In this document: piece after piece, positions 40,816-51,704 of the stretch
How the letters are laid out: every line of letters starts with the position of its first letter
How positions within the stretch are numbered: the stretch's first letter is position 1
NCBI GenBank assembly: GCA_029834535.1
Contig: JAQMWT010000389.1
Coordinates: 222,054 to 286,053, forward strand
Length of the DNA stretch: 64,000 nucleotides
From: Chrysophaeum taylorii
Taxonomy: Eukaryota > Sar > Pelagophyceae > Pelagomonadales > Pelagomonadaceae
Direction of reading: 5' to 3'
Translations under genes and position numbers: made by a program
Notes under the pieces: model-generated
Seen by the model: only the letters and a program-made list of their open reading frames with translations
What the model was told of the DNA's origin: nothing
Database searches by the model: none

Positions 40816-42546
40816 ATGGCGGAACGAGCAGCAAGAGCCGCGCCCAAGGCAGTCACTGGTGCGGATATTCTCAAGTTAGAGGCCCCTGTAGTTGAGTTTC
40901 TCAACGATGGGAATCGGTTTCAGCTTCAAAGCCGGAAGGTCTCACTCCAAGTGAGACAGATTAGGCAATTACTGCGTTTTCACCACGCAGGAGCCCTCTT
41001 CGAGCTCGACCTTATACGAGGTCCTGCCCTGACTACGAAGTCATATGCAATGGGATCTTAGACCAGGTTTTCCTGGACTGGCAACGAAATAGAGCGTTAG
41101 AACTCAACCTCCAAAATGTTGAAGACTTGCCTCGTGAATATCAGAGCCGGCACTGCACATCTGAGGCGTTCCCAAATTTACCTGACCCCGAAGTTGCACA
41201 GTTGGCCACTGTATGCTATGGTAATGAGGTCAGGGCCCTTCGCCCCGAAATAAATAACCCTTTTGAAGACGCTGAACGGGAACTCAACCGTAACTACCCC
41301 CGTGAGCTCCCCTTTGATGAGAGAATCAACGCTCCAGTGTCCACCTTTGCCTTGTCACATGCCGATTGGCATACTTACCAATCTACCTATGCCACCTTTT
41401 TATATACCTTCTTTAATAACGAGAGTGCGGGGAAACCCGCTCTTGCGGCCTGGCCAACCATTACCGAAGTATACAACCGGCACTACCACCCTAATAAAAC
41501 CCGAGCTATCATGCTCATTGCTTTTAACCTTTATGAAACTGTCTCTAGTAACGATGTTTCGTATTTGAAACAGCAATTTAACGCTGTCGTGTATAATCCC
41601 AACTGGTATGTACATGTCTTCATTGAATGCGTGCAGCCCTTCAGACATCTCTCTTTTCAGCTTAACCAGGAAGAGACAAATCTACAGTTCGACGAATCTA
41701 CACTTTGCCGCAAAATGTATGAAGAGCTTTATAAACACTTTGCTGATAATACCAGCAACAACCGCTATGACCGGGGATGGGTCGACTGGTGTCTCATTTA
41801 TGAGACATGATCTTCTGCCAGAGCACGACCCGAAGCCGACAGGTTATGTCATCCGTCTGACTATTCAGCTATTCTTGAGTTTGTTTTGGATCTCTACAAT
41901 TCCGCACCCAATACCGCAAGCGATAAAAGGCGCCTCGAATCTCCTGTCTCAAGGATACCTTATGTTGAAGGTTTATCCTCTCACCAGAAAACCTAAACTT
42001 CTGTTGACCCAGCTACTGGACAACACGGATTCTGAGCTAGAACACACAGCTCATGTTTTCGCGTTGCTTACCACTCCAGCAAATGGACAACAATCTAAAC
42101 CCGCTTTTAACGCACGACGCCTCCGTAATTCAAAAGACGCTAGCCAGCCGTACTCAACCAATGATCTTAGCTACTACCGCCCTGGCGACTCTTATGTCAC
42201 CAGAGCTCGCAGTCCTGGTCAATCTAACGACCGACCAGTGTATGCACGCACTTTCGACAGACCTTCCCGATCGGATATGATGTTGTTAGATCGCATAAAC
42301 ATACAATGCACGCACTCAAAGATCAATTTCGCGAGCTGTCTAAGCATACTGCCCAAAGTGCAACTAGGTCTCAATTGCAAGATAAGATCAACAAGCTGTT
42401 TGAAACTTTATTACAATCAGCCGATATCGTTGCTACTTCTACCTCGGACGATAACGCCGATTTTCTCCGCCTTAACGATCAACTCTCCTATGCCGAAGAT
42501 ATTGTTCGGAAAGTTGATATACATCTGCTTTCGACCGCAACGAACG
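40816..42546 (+). pseudogene. Element A Gag-like region
   Basis: It begins at ATG 40816 (MAERAARAAPKAV). A stop at 41061 is followed by a frame change; the body runs in a second frame (PEVAQLATVCYGNEVRAL, YHPNKTRAIMLIAFNLYETV, GWVDWCLIYET), passes a further stop at 41808, and parts switch frame again near 42000 and 42300. Every block has a counterpart in element B (for example FNARRLRNSK versus FNARKLRNAK). No CCHC knuckle is seen. It is assigned as Gag by position and by lack of similarity to the enzymes. Confidence 0.65.
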
Positions 42547-43625
42547 TCGTTAAACTATGGGGCAGACCAACTATCTGTGTCTGCACCCAATCCCTCTACT
42601 TCACCGAACGCAGATGGCAACAGTTCTTCACCCGCCGCTTCTCCCACTGAGTCCGTCAATCTTACTGCGGATGCTATAGCGCAATTATCACCTGAGCGGC
42701 TGAATGAGCTTTCTTCTCACGTTACTACAGCCTTGTGTCTCAACAGTACTGCTCAAGCAAAATCCCAGTCTACTTCATCCCCTACAACGCAAGATACCCT
42801 CTCGCCTTTCGACATCAATAACAGACTAGGAAAAGTCAACGGTGAACTAACTGCACCCGTCGCCCCCATTAAATTCTCTCAAGTGGTTGTCATCTCCAAG
42901 CTCCTTAATCAGCCCAATCTATTTGCAGCCAGCATTCCCTCTACCAGTGTGCCCCGCGAGAATGCCTTTCTCACCAAATATCGGAGAGATCATAATCTTT
43001 CCCTTCATTTCCAATTTCTTCACTTGGATTGCTGTGCCTCCATCTCGTTGATGACCACGTTTGATTTCGCTTTACCGAACCTCATCGTCCCTATTGATCC
43101 AAAATGTGCCCCCGTTGTCCAAACTGCCACAGGACAACAACAAGTCTCGCACATCATGCTAACGAAAAACATCGTGTCTCCACCACCGAATCACCCTGGT
43201 ATCGGCTACGTGAAGCTTTAATACGCTTTGTTTCTCAAGCCAGTGCAAGGTCGTCACTTATTTATACTCGGCGCACCTGAATGGAACAAGGCTCAGTTGA
43301 CCCGTCACCCTTAACGACAACAGCGAACAACCAAGTATGTCCCACTTAACTAGTCTGATTGACAAAGACGTGCACATGCCTATTCACTTCGTTGATCACG
43401 ACCTACCAGCGCTACCGTGTCTACTTTATGCCCTGGCACGTGATAGGAACCTCGAATTACGCTCGCTAGCATTCCCTCTGAAGAGGTACAACGAAAATCG
43501 TGATTTACTCAACTATTACAATTATCTGGTTACGAAGCTCTCCGCCCGTCCTTGGCTCCGTACCCTACTTCTCAATCTTCGGAAACAAAACGAATACGCT
43601 AAGAAAAATACCTCGCCTCTCGCCT
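42547..43625 (+). pseudogene. Element A protease region
   Basis: It starts at the SLNYGADQ junction. A Ser/Asn-rich linker is followed by the aspartic-protease-like block LDCCASISLMTT (43024-43060), where element B has YADTCASQHVI, i.e. the DSGAS-type active-site loop of copia proteases in altered form. VQTATGQQQVSHIML and PGIGYVKL follow. A stop at 43221 and another near 43312 interrupt the continuation, and a last block (LELRSLAFPLKRYN) ends at 43625. The catalytic Asp survives, but Gly of D-S/T-G is Cys in both elements. Confidence 0.6.
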
Positions 43626-43687
43626 GACTGCGAACCCGATCAGCATTCCTATCATCCACAAATAACGGTTCTCGCAAACCAACGGCC

Positions 43688-45465
43688 ATGCTATTATGTT
43701 CTGGGCTGTCCACTCCTGCGTTTCTGTCACAAGCAACAAATGACTTGGTCATAAACATCGACGTCAAGGTCGTTGTTGAGTCCGATGAAGCCATTGTTCG
43801 CATGCTACGCAAACAATTCCCGAATGTTATTACCTTCGGATCTCTTCCTTCTTTATCCTTAACCATCTCCTTGCTATATCGGAAGAAGAAAGACAACATT
43901 TCTATTGCGACGTGATAGAAATCACCCCTCCATGTACCAATCGCAATCTGCTCAAGAGCACCAAAACATCCGACTTGGTTAGTTTGCTCGACGACTCTCT
44001 CTTTGACAGTATGCTCTCAGTCATCAAATTACCTGGTTCTGCTTGCGGAGATGACGCCTCCACATAAGTTGGTTCACAGGGATCACATCTCAGTGGCTAG
44101 TCTCACCCACGCTACACTAGACTATACCGTCGATGTAGTCGACCGCTTCCATACTTACCTTTGCGGCGATTACCACGCTCGGGAACGATGGATCTGCATT
44201 GCTCGCAGGTACAACACTGGACCCATTGGTATGCTTTCCTGGCCTAACCAACACCCTAGGCGTTTCCTGGACATAGCAGATGACATCCACTCTGTTTCCA
44301 AAACACTCTGGCTGCCTAAGACGTCAGCTCAAGACTGGATTCGCACTTACCCAGATCCGCCGCTTGTTCATTCACCCAAAACATTTCCTCTATATTCTCG
44401 CACAGGCTCTGTTCGACTAAGCTTCTATGAGCTTGAGACTCTGAACCTCCTGTTTCTCAGGCTTCATTCACAGCACGCCCTTGAACAAAATACCCACAAA
44501 TCGCACTCTGAATGCACGTACCACCATCTAGGTTCTAGAAGATCCTCTAGCCAACCACGACCTGAATCATCCAATCCCATCCGTCTCAAGGCATTCGTCA
44601 CTCTATACAATTTGTTCGCCAGAATCTCGCCGAACAACCCTACACCTGTGTCCTACTATGTTACGATTTTCGAAACTAACCAGCCCGCACCTAGGTTATT
44701 TCTTACAATTTCCTCATCGACCTTCAACATCCACATCCTTACGGGTGGACATCACTCTTAAGGCCACCTACTCGTCGAAAGTATGACTAGTAAATACCAT
44801 GCCTCCATTGACGCATTTGGATCTACCTACACCCTAACTGCCAGCGATAATCCCGCTGATAAGACGCTTCACCTCGATTCGTTTCAAGGCTATCTGTGGC
44901 TCGTGCAAGCCTATCCCCCTGTTGACACAGCTCACGGCACCTTCCCTGCCATCCGCAATCTGCTACAACAGTGTTCCCTTATCATGCCCAACGTGTTGCG
45001 TACGATCAATCTCTCGACCGACTCTCTTTTAAGGATAAATACTTCGCCTCGGAAGATCATCATGTCTCCCACAGCAGGTACATTGGCTACTTACGCGGCA
45101 GCGACCGCAAGCTTGGATCCAAAATACATTCAATGCTTGCACCACTGCCCGCGATACGTGGATATGCCAATATGATCCTGCTGGATCCTCGCAATGGCAA
45201 ACTTCGTTACCCAGCTCGTTCTGAACTTATCAGAGCTCTCAACCACACTCGCCCTCAGGCAACCTTCTTACTCTCACTGAAGAAAGACCTGTGCTGTGAT
45301 CTTCTCGGCAATGCCGTACCTGCTGGCACTTACCATACCCTCTACACGCATATTTGTCGCATAGGTGTAGATATGGAGCCTCTTATGTTGGACCCTTCTT
45401 TCCAACATGATATTGCTACCTTGAAGAAGACCTATGTGCCTACCTTCTTCACGCGTGAACTTTAA
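43688..45465 (+). pseudogene. Element A cytosine-5 DNA methyltransferase domain (frameshifted)
   Basis: The C5-methyltransferase motifs occur in order. Motif I is LLCSGLSTPAFLS (43691). The acidic SAM contact is VVVESDEA. Motif IV is EITPPCTNRN, with the nucleophile Cys at 43933-43935. Motif VI is AEMTPPH (~44045). Motif VIII is DYHARERWICIARR (~44170). A variable region follows. Motif IX is the R...E segment near 45200, and motif X is LLGNAVPAGTYHTLY (~45300). Frameshifts near 43900 and 44040 and a stop at 44761 break the frame. Element B has the same domain in the same place. Capture of such enzymes by retrotransposons has been reported in dinoflagellates and a charophyte. It would methylate cytosine in DNA; the target sequence is unknown. 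Confidence 0.75.
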
Positions 45466-45546
45466 CTCTCCAGTCACAGCTCAGACTCTATCTCTCAGGC
45501 TGATGCATTAATGAGTTACATCTCCAACCGAAGCTAGACCAAAAAG

Positions 45547-46645
45547 TCGTTAAACTACCGCTCTTCAGGAACTAAACCTGAAGAAGCACTCTCTACAACC
45601 ACAACTGCTGCTGATGGTGACTCCAACGACGATACTGACGCTCCCTCCTTAGATGCGTCCACGGAACTCAAATTCAACGTTCGCAGAAAGCGACATATCG
45701 CTGTCAAGGCTATTCCCCGTAAGTCGCTCGCTCATGGCACAGTAGAATACCAAAATGCCAAGGAAAGAGCCAACCGATTCCACAAAGTACACCACTGCCC
45801 TGACAACGTTGCCGCAAAAGCCCCCGACGTCATTGCTCGCCCTGGCTTCTCAGCAGCGGACATCCCCTATAGAGATCTCTGCATCGACTGTATTCGCCAC
45901 AACAAACGTCATACTCACGATCACGAGAATCAAACTAAGCCCAATTTTGAACAGCCTCACCGGCCAGGTGAAGTCTGGGCTTGCGATGGTGGGTACGTCA
46001 CCGTTCCCTCCGAATGGGGTGGATTCACCCACATTATTGTCTTCAAAGAACTGCTATCAAAGTTTTTACTAGCGTACTTTACGCGCACTACCAACGCGAC
46101 CAAATTCACGCATTCTCTGGACTACTTGCCTTTTGTAAAACACAACTGAACGTCCATTTGCGCACGGTATACTCCGACGCGTTCCGGCCGTACTTCAGCC
46201 ACCCCCCACCGGGTAGATAAAGGCATCAACCTTGTTGCGTTCCCGCCTTACCTTCACCATTCTAACCACGAAGTCGAACAAAGTATACGTTATATTTCTT
46301 CTGCCTCCTCCACTCGCCTCAGTAACCTACGCAATGCTCACTACCGTGGTGCCAAGATCGTGGAACCTGCAGTCCACTTTCCCTGGGCTGTAATCCACAC
46401 CATCCAATCATACAATATTCTCCCCAAAGCCTCACTCGAGCGCATTCAACACTCTATCATAAGTCCCCAGCAATTCCTTTATACTCAACTGACAACACCT
46501 CACCATGACCTCCTCAAAATATTCGGCAGCGCGTGCTTCCTCCTCGAACCTCATGAACACCACAAGCACGAACCGTCCCGACGGCACTATCTATCTGCGC
46601 CAATTCGCCAAACTCGCTCGTTTCTCCTCATGTTGACCATCAATT
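45547..46645 (+). pseudogene. Element A integrase
   Basis: It begins at the SLNYRSSG junction. FHKVHH...LCIDCIRHNKRHTH provides the HH-CC zinc region (about 45775-45915). PGEVWACDGGYVTV carries the first catalytic Asp, RTVYSDAFRPY the second, and NHEVEQSIRYISS the Glu of the DDE core. A stop/frameshift near 46145-46220 breaks the middle. SLERIQHS and SACFLLEPHEHHKHEP resemble the copia integrase C-terminal part. It inserts the cDNA copy into the genome in an active relative. Confidence 0.75.
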
Positions 46646-46710
46646 GATGTTGTGTCCTCAATCCCGAATATGGCCAGCTTCGCGTTACCTCCAAGTTGAC
46701 CTTCACCTAT

Positions 46711-47665
46711 ATGATCCAACGCCCCACAGAACATGCTCCTCCACCTGACGCTCCGCCTGTGTCTTTCGACATTAACCCTCACCGCGATGAAAACCCCGAT
46801 GATGCGTTGCAGAGGGGGATTCATACTCGGAGGGGGCACCCTCCTGCTCCCGCTCCGTCGCCGTCTCCGCCTCAATCTTCTACTTCTACCCCAGCAGCTT
46901 CACCTCCTGCTGACAACAATACTCCTGCTGACGACCATACTATTTCGCCGCCTCCAATCCTTCCTTCGTACAAGGACTTTTTCTCTCACGACAACCTTCA
47001 CCTTGTCCCGGGGCCCAAGCGCCCCAACCAACGCAAGGCCTCCTCCATGGCCTGCGTGACTGCTCGGCTTCAAGCTTCCACTGTTGGTGGGTACAAAGTC
47101 GCTGGTGGCAAACTCGCTGACTTCCGATGGGACCTTCAGCATTGCTTTCTCGATTTCAAATCACCCCACCCTCTCCGCCCTTTACTCCTCCTCTGGTGGC
47201 ATGCACTGGACGGCTCTCTACGCAGAGGGGGAACAGGCTATGCTGGTCCAACACATCCTTCCACTGCGCACCGATCTTCTATCTCGATACGCTTTGCTTG
47301 ATGGTGCTTTCTCGCAAATCAAATGCGCATCCAGCATTCCAGTGGCTACACACCTCACCACTGATGACACACCATTGTGCCATCTTCCGTCTTCACTCAC
47401 TGCCATGTTCATGGAACACGCCTCGGCTTTCGGTGTCTCTCCAATGTGTTTACTGCTACCTGTCTCATCGATCATTCCCCATCTGAGTTTGGCGCTGCAT
47501 CCGCTGACCTATCTGACACCTGGAGGAATATCTCCTCTGCTCTACCGAGTACATTACCCAGGTACTTCATGCGGAGCCTCTCCTGGTGGTTGCGTTGGAA
47601 CCAGACACCTCCACTCCTTCCACCCGTGCCTCTCACTCCTATCCTGAAGTCCTTTACACTGCTTC
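46711..47665 (+). pseudogene. Conserved domain of unknown function between integrase and RT (element A)
   Basis: A Pro-rich linker (PAPAPSPSPPQ) is followed by VTARLQASTVGGYKVAGGKL then ADFRWDL, MHWTALYAEGE and a ~100-residue segment. Element B has matching pieces (TVAAYKQAGGALADFKYDL, IHWTAIPPEGEF). The frame changes near 47160. Copia elements usually have only a variable linker here, so a conserved globular module is notable. Function unknown. Confidence 0.5.
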
Positions 47666-47675
47666 GACCGAAAAG

Positions 47676-49485
47676 TCGTTAAACTATGGCTCCCCAGCCA
47701 CCGTAGGCAATAAAAAGTCCAAGCGGCCGACGTATCTATCGAAGAGTACAAGCTCAAGTGTCTACAAGGACTTACTCCCGAAGACCGACAAGCTTACATC
47801 AAGGCGGCGATTGCAAAGGAGCTGCACGATATAGTGCGCTTGGGTTGCTTCAAGCTAGCTCTCCGTGATGCTTCGACTCGTCCAATCGACAGTCGCCTGA
47901 TATTCAAGATCAAGACCAATGCCTCCGGGCAATACATCAAGCACAAGGCTCGGTTAGTCCTACGTGATTTCTTATCCTCGCTTGGCGCTGACTTCTTTGG
48001 GACGTTTAGTCCCATGGCGACGATGACTGCTACACGTGTCGTCCTTGCCATTGCTGCTTACAAGAACCTCCCCGTGAACCATGCCGACGTGCCCAATCCG
48101 ACATCGACGCGCACGTCAACGTACAGCTTCCACAAGGCTTCAAATTACTCGATCCACAAGACGAAAAGTATCGAGGTCGTCGCTTGCCCAAGTTACTGAA
48201 GTCTCTTTATGCACTCAGGCAGTCTCCCTCTCTCTGGAAGAAGGAGATCGACAGCTTCTTTCGAAGCCTTGGGTATAAGCGTCTCCATGCTGACACTTGT
48301 TTATACGTTCGCACTTCTACGCACGCTCGATTTGTCATATGCAGTTTATCGGTGGACGATATTGTCATAGTGTCGAACGACGACACCCTGCGCACCGAGC
48401 TTCAAGAAGCACTACACAAACGCTTTTCCGTGGACCAGTTCGAGCCAGTACATACTCTTCTGGGAATGCGCGTCTGCAGGACGTCTGACGGATCTATATC
48501 TTTAGACGTTCAAGCCAAGTTAGACGCGCTATTCGATGACCATCCCATATTGAAGGCACTCACTCCGATGAAGTATCCTATGTCCTCAACTTTCACCTAC
48601 AAGGAAGGCTCTCCTTCCGCTGATGTAGAAGTTTATATACACAACCACTTTACTACACTACTTGGCAAGTTGGTATTTATGCAAGTCGCATGTCGCCCAG
48701 ACTTTTCTCAAGCTCTAGGACGTTGTTTCCGAGGTATGCACTCTCCTACCTATGTGCATGTCCAGGTGCTCTGCCACCTCCTACGGTACCATAGTAAGCC
48801 AGCCAACAGAGCTCTCCATCTCTGGTTTCACCCAAAATGGAACGCTATTGAGAATCACTTACGCGTTATCTCATCTAACCGAATTGACCTGTCGACTATA
48901 GTCGACTATCAGGACAAAGATGTTGCTACGGGCAAGTTCGACCCCCTTGGTGCTATGGTGGATGCTGACAATGCTCCTTCACTGGAACAGGAGGATAGGA
49001 AATCCACTACTGTTTTTGTCTTCTACCTGTTCAACTGCCTCATCGCGTGGAAAAGCAAATTGCAACCTATCGTCTCGTGCTCTACCCACGAAGCTGAGCT
49101 TATTGCCCTCAGCATCTGCGCTGACGAAGCAGTCTGGCTCCGTAAACTACTCCTTGAGCTTTCGTTTGTGGTTAACCCGACATTCGACACGAATACGCAA
49201 GCTGACCCTCCATCCGATTTTGAAGCAGACAACAATCCTATTGCCGAGGACATGCGCTTCATCAGAAGCCTACCTCTCTTGTCTGACAACGCGGCTGCCG
49301 TGCACACTTCCAATAATCCTGACGGCTCTTCTCGCAGCAAAGCCCTTTCTACACGATGGTTCAAAATTCGCGAGTATGTCGCATTACAGAAGATTCGCGT
49401 CCATCATGTCCCTGGCAAGCTAAATGTAGCTGATGGCTTTACAAAGCCTCTTGCAGCCGACTTTGCTACGTTCGCTCTCTTCTAG
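47676..49485 (+). pseudogene. Element A reverse transcriptase and RNase H
   Basis: It begins at the SLNYGSPA junction and then shifts frame. IFKIKTNASGQYIKHKARL, FFGTFSPMATMTA and NHADV are copia RT fingers/palm. LYALRQSPSLWKKEI and LSVDDIVIVS follow; the catalytic pair DD is kept, but the usual YVDD Tyr is Ser. RNase H is seen as STHEAELIALSICADEAVWL, PLLSDNAAAV and VADGFTKPLA. The 3' part (48184-49485) is one intact 433-codon frame; the 5' part is broken near 47720 and 48195. Confidence 0.85.
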
Positions 49486-49547
49486 GTATGCATCATGTTA
49501 CTGATGAAGACCAAGATGTGACCTAATCGCTAACCCTGGTGACCGCA

Positions 49548-51038
49548 ATGTCGTTAAACTACCCCTCAGCTTTTGCCACTACCCTTACTCGTACGTCGCC
49601 GATGCAGCCCTGGCGAAACTTTCCACGGGGAGTCACGCCCGCTCGTCGCGAACTGCCTCGCACCCTTGCTCCTGCGGTGTCCTCTGTCAACACTCCCCCG
49701 AGCCGCAGGAAGCCCACTCGCGATGACATTACTCGTCTCCTCTCTACTTCGGCCGCTGCGATGCGTGCTGACTCAAGCTCACCAACTGCTCTTGCCGACG
49801 CCGTGATTTTCAATGTTACTCAGCTTGAACAGGGCCTACCTGTTCTCCCTGATGAAAAATACAGGCCTCCTTTTACCAATCTACTTTCTTCTTTCTTGCG
49901 CACTGATTTACAGGAAGCTATTAATTCCGTCTATGCTTCTCGAGACCATTTGTATTACCAAGTCTTCGTGGGACTAGCAAACTTCATATCCCTTCGCACA
50001 CCGGTGATCTTTCCTCTGCCCTATGCACCCGCTGTTCACGCCACTATATGCTATCGCGGCCTTAAGAAGGAGACACAACAAGTCTCATTCCATTGCATAC
50101 AATGTTTCGATAAAGATGGCAAGCCGCTTCAAATCTGTGTTACGGCTTATAAGAGGAAAATGGATGAAATTCCCGCCGCTGTCCTGGAACATCTAGCCAG
50201 TGCATCTCATATCGGAAATGCTTTCATCCCATTTTCTGTTCCCACCATGTCCCTGTGTTGCGCCTGTCTAAATTCCGACCACAATATTCTGTCGTTTCTC
50301 TTCGTTCCATGGAATGCGCGTCGATTTTTTTTTTCGTATGAATCGCCCCAAGCTAGTCACCTCTGGGCCACCATTCTCCGCGTTTATTTCCTTCCTGCCG
50401 ATCTCCATGCTCTGTTGCAAGAAATAGCTAAAGAGCATACGCTAACCGCCGATATTATTGTGCCGTCCATGCTCACCACAGATTCTCATAAAGTGCCATA
50501 TCCTCCCAACCTAAAGTACATCTCCAGACTGCACTTGGAGCATTTGTCGTTTATTGTGACGGTTGTGCGAACACATGCAAAGAAACAGTCGATCATAAAA
50601 GCTGGTGCCTACAAACCGTTGGTCCAAACACTCTCTCGCTCCCTCATTCAACATATTGCCGATTACAATTCACTAGGTGATGAAGAAAAGCCACCGTCTG
50701 TCTTTGACGAAATATCGTCACCTACTACGCTCACTGATGCCGAACGCAAAGACTTTGCTGAGCTGTTATCGTCACGATATCCTCAGCTCTATGCTGAACT
50801 TACCGCTGCGACCGAAACGTCGTTAAACTACTCGCCAACGGCATCTACTGCCCCGGCACCAACTACTGCTACTTCCCCAGACCTCGAAGTCTTATCTTCC
50901 CAAGTAACTCAGCTTACTCAACAGGTTGAGACGCTCCAGATATCGCATGAGCAGCCTGACCGACGCCTTCATGCCCTGACAACAGAAATACTGCCCTACG
51001 ATCTGACTTGCGCAACGCTGTCACCAATATCAGTGTGA
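49548..51038 (+). CDS. Element A extra ORF downstream of RNase H
   Basis: A 496-residue intact frame starting MSLNYPSAFA directly at an SLNY motif. The N-terminus is basic/Pro-rich. A globular middle (~90-400) has Cys pairs (CFDKDG, CCACLNSDHN) and helical segments. A second SLNY (50820-50831) comes before a Ser/Thr/Pro linker and a short coiled coil (VLSSQVTQLTQQVETLQ). No family is recognised and there is no clear membrane segment, so it is not an obvious envelope. It is the best-preserved frame of the element, with no stop in 1.5 kb, which suggests recent function. Second Gag-like or accessory roles are possible. Confidence 0.6.
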   Translation: MSLNYPSAFATTLTRTSPMQPWRNFPRGVTPARRELPRTLAPAVSSVNTPPSRRKPTRDDITRLLSTSAAAMRADSSSPTALADAVIFNVTQLEQGLPVLPDEKYRPPFTNLLSSFLRTDLQEAINSVYASRDHLYYQVFVGLANFISLRTPVIFPLPYAPAVHATICYRGLKKETQQVSFHCIQCFDKDGKPLQICVTAYKRKMDEIPAAVLEHLASASHIGNAFIPFSVPTMSLCCACLNSDHNILSFLFVPWNARRFFFSYESPQASHLWATILRVYFLPADLHALLQEIAKEHTLTADIIVPSMLTTDSHKVPYPPNLKYISRLHLEHLSFIVTVVRTHAKKQSIIKAGAYKPLVQTLSRSLIQHIADYNSLGDEEKPPSVFDEISSPTTLTDAERKDFAELLSSRYPQLYAELTAATETSLNYSPTASTAPAPTTATSPDLEVLSSQVTQLTQQVETLQISHEQPDRRLHALTTEILPYDLTCATLSPISV

Positions 51039-51039
51039 C

Positions 51040-51567
51040 ATGGAGAACCGACTGTTCCCGGCCACTTCCAACGCCAATATCCTGCTAGTCACTTTATTCA
51101 AAATGTGTGAACTGCTTAACAGGCTCACGCTTGCGCTCAACGACCAACACGATATTAAACATGGCGTACCCGATAACACTCTTCTTAAGCTGCGTCATGA
51201 TCTAATTCTCATGACACATCACCCATCTCCACAACAGGAGGACTCGCTCCAAGACCCTTTTACTTCTCCTAGGTTTATTGAAGATAACCTCAATGAACTG
51301 CAGTTGAGCAATCTCATTCCGCAGATTTTAAACCAATTGCTCGCGCTTACCCACAGAACCTTTCCTCAGCACAGCTGTGCAAAGAGCATCAATCCCTCTG
51401 CCGAACCTGAGGATGATGACGTTTCTGCCATACGTGAAATAGCTGAGGATCACGCCATCTCCTCACCATTACCGTTGACAACCCAACACTCGATACCTTT
51501 TATCAAGGCCTCCCTTGCTAAGAGTATTCAAAGTGTTACCTCTCTGGCCAAGTCTTCTAAGTCCTGA
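51040..51567 (+). CDS. Element A second extra ORF (or continuation)
   Basis: A 175-residue frame (MENRLFPATSNANILLVTLF) starting 1 nt after the previous stop, in another frame, so it may be the frameshifted C-terminal part of the same protein. It is helical, Leu-rich and acidic in the last third. No family is recognised. Confidence 0.4.
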   Translation: MENRLFPATSNANILLVTLFKMCELLNRLTLALNDQHDIKHGVPDNTLLKLRHDLILMTHHPSPQQEDSLQDPFTSPRFIEDNLNELQLSNLIPQILNQLLALTHRTFPQHSCAKSINPSAEPEDDDVSAIREIAEDHAISSPLPLTTQHSIPFIKASLAKSIQSVTSLAKSSKS

Positions 51568-51697
51568 CACCTATGTGTCAATGATGAACAAGTTGTGCCA
51601 CCTTATGTGACCTCTGAGGTACACCTCTTGTTCATCCTGATCTCGTCCTTATCACATTTTTCAAGAGACGTCATATTGCTCTGCATCAAGACATCTC

Positions 51698-51704
51698 GAG
51701 GGGG
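51698..51704 (+). other. Polypurine tract of element A
   Basis: GAGGGGG lies directly before the 3' LTR start, the expected plus-strand primer position. It is short. Confidence 0.6.

Noticed and set aside
40816-48199. Programmed frameshifting to explain the changing frames of element A
   Set aside because: There are many shifts plus in-frame stops, including inside domains, so decay is the simpler explanation.
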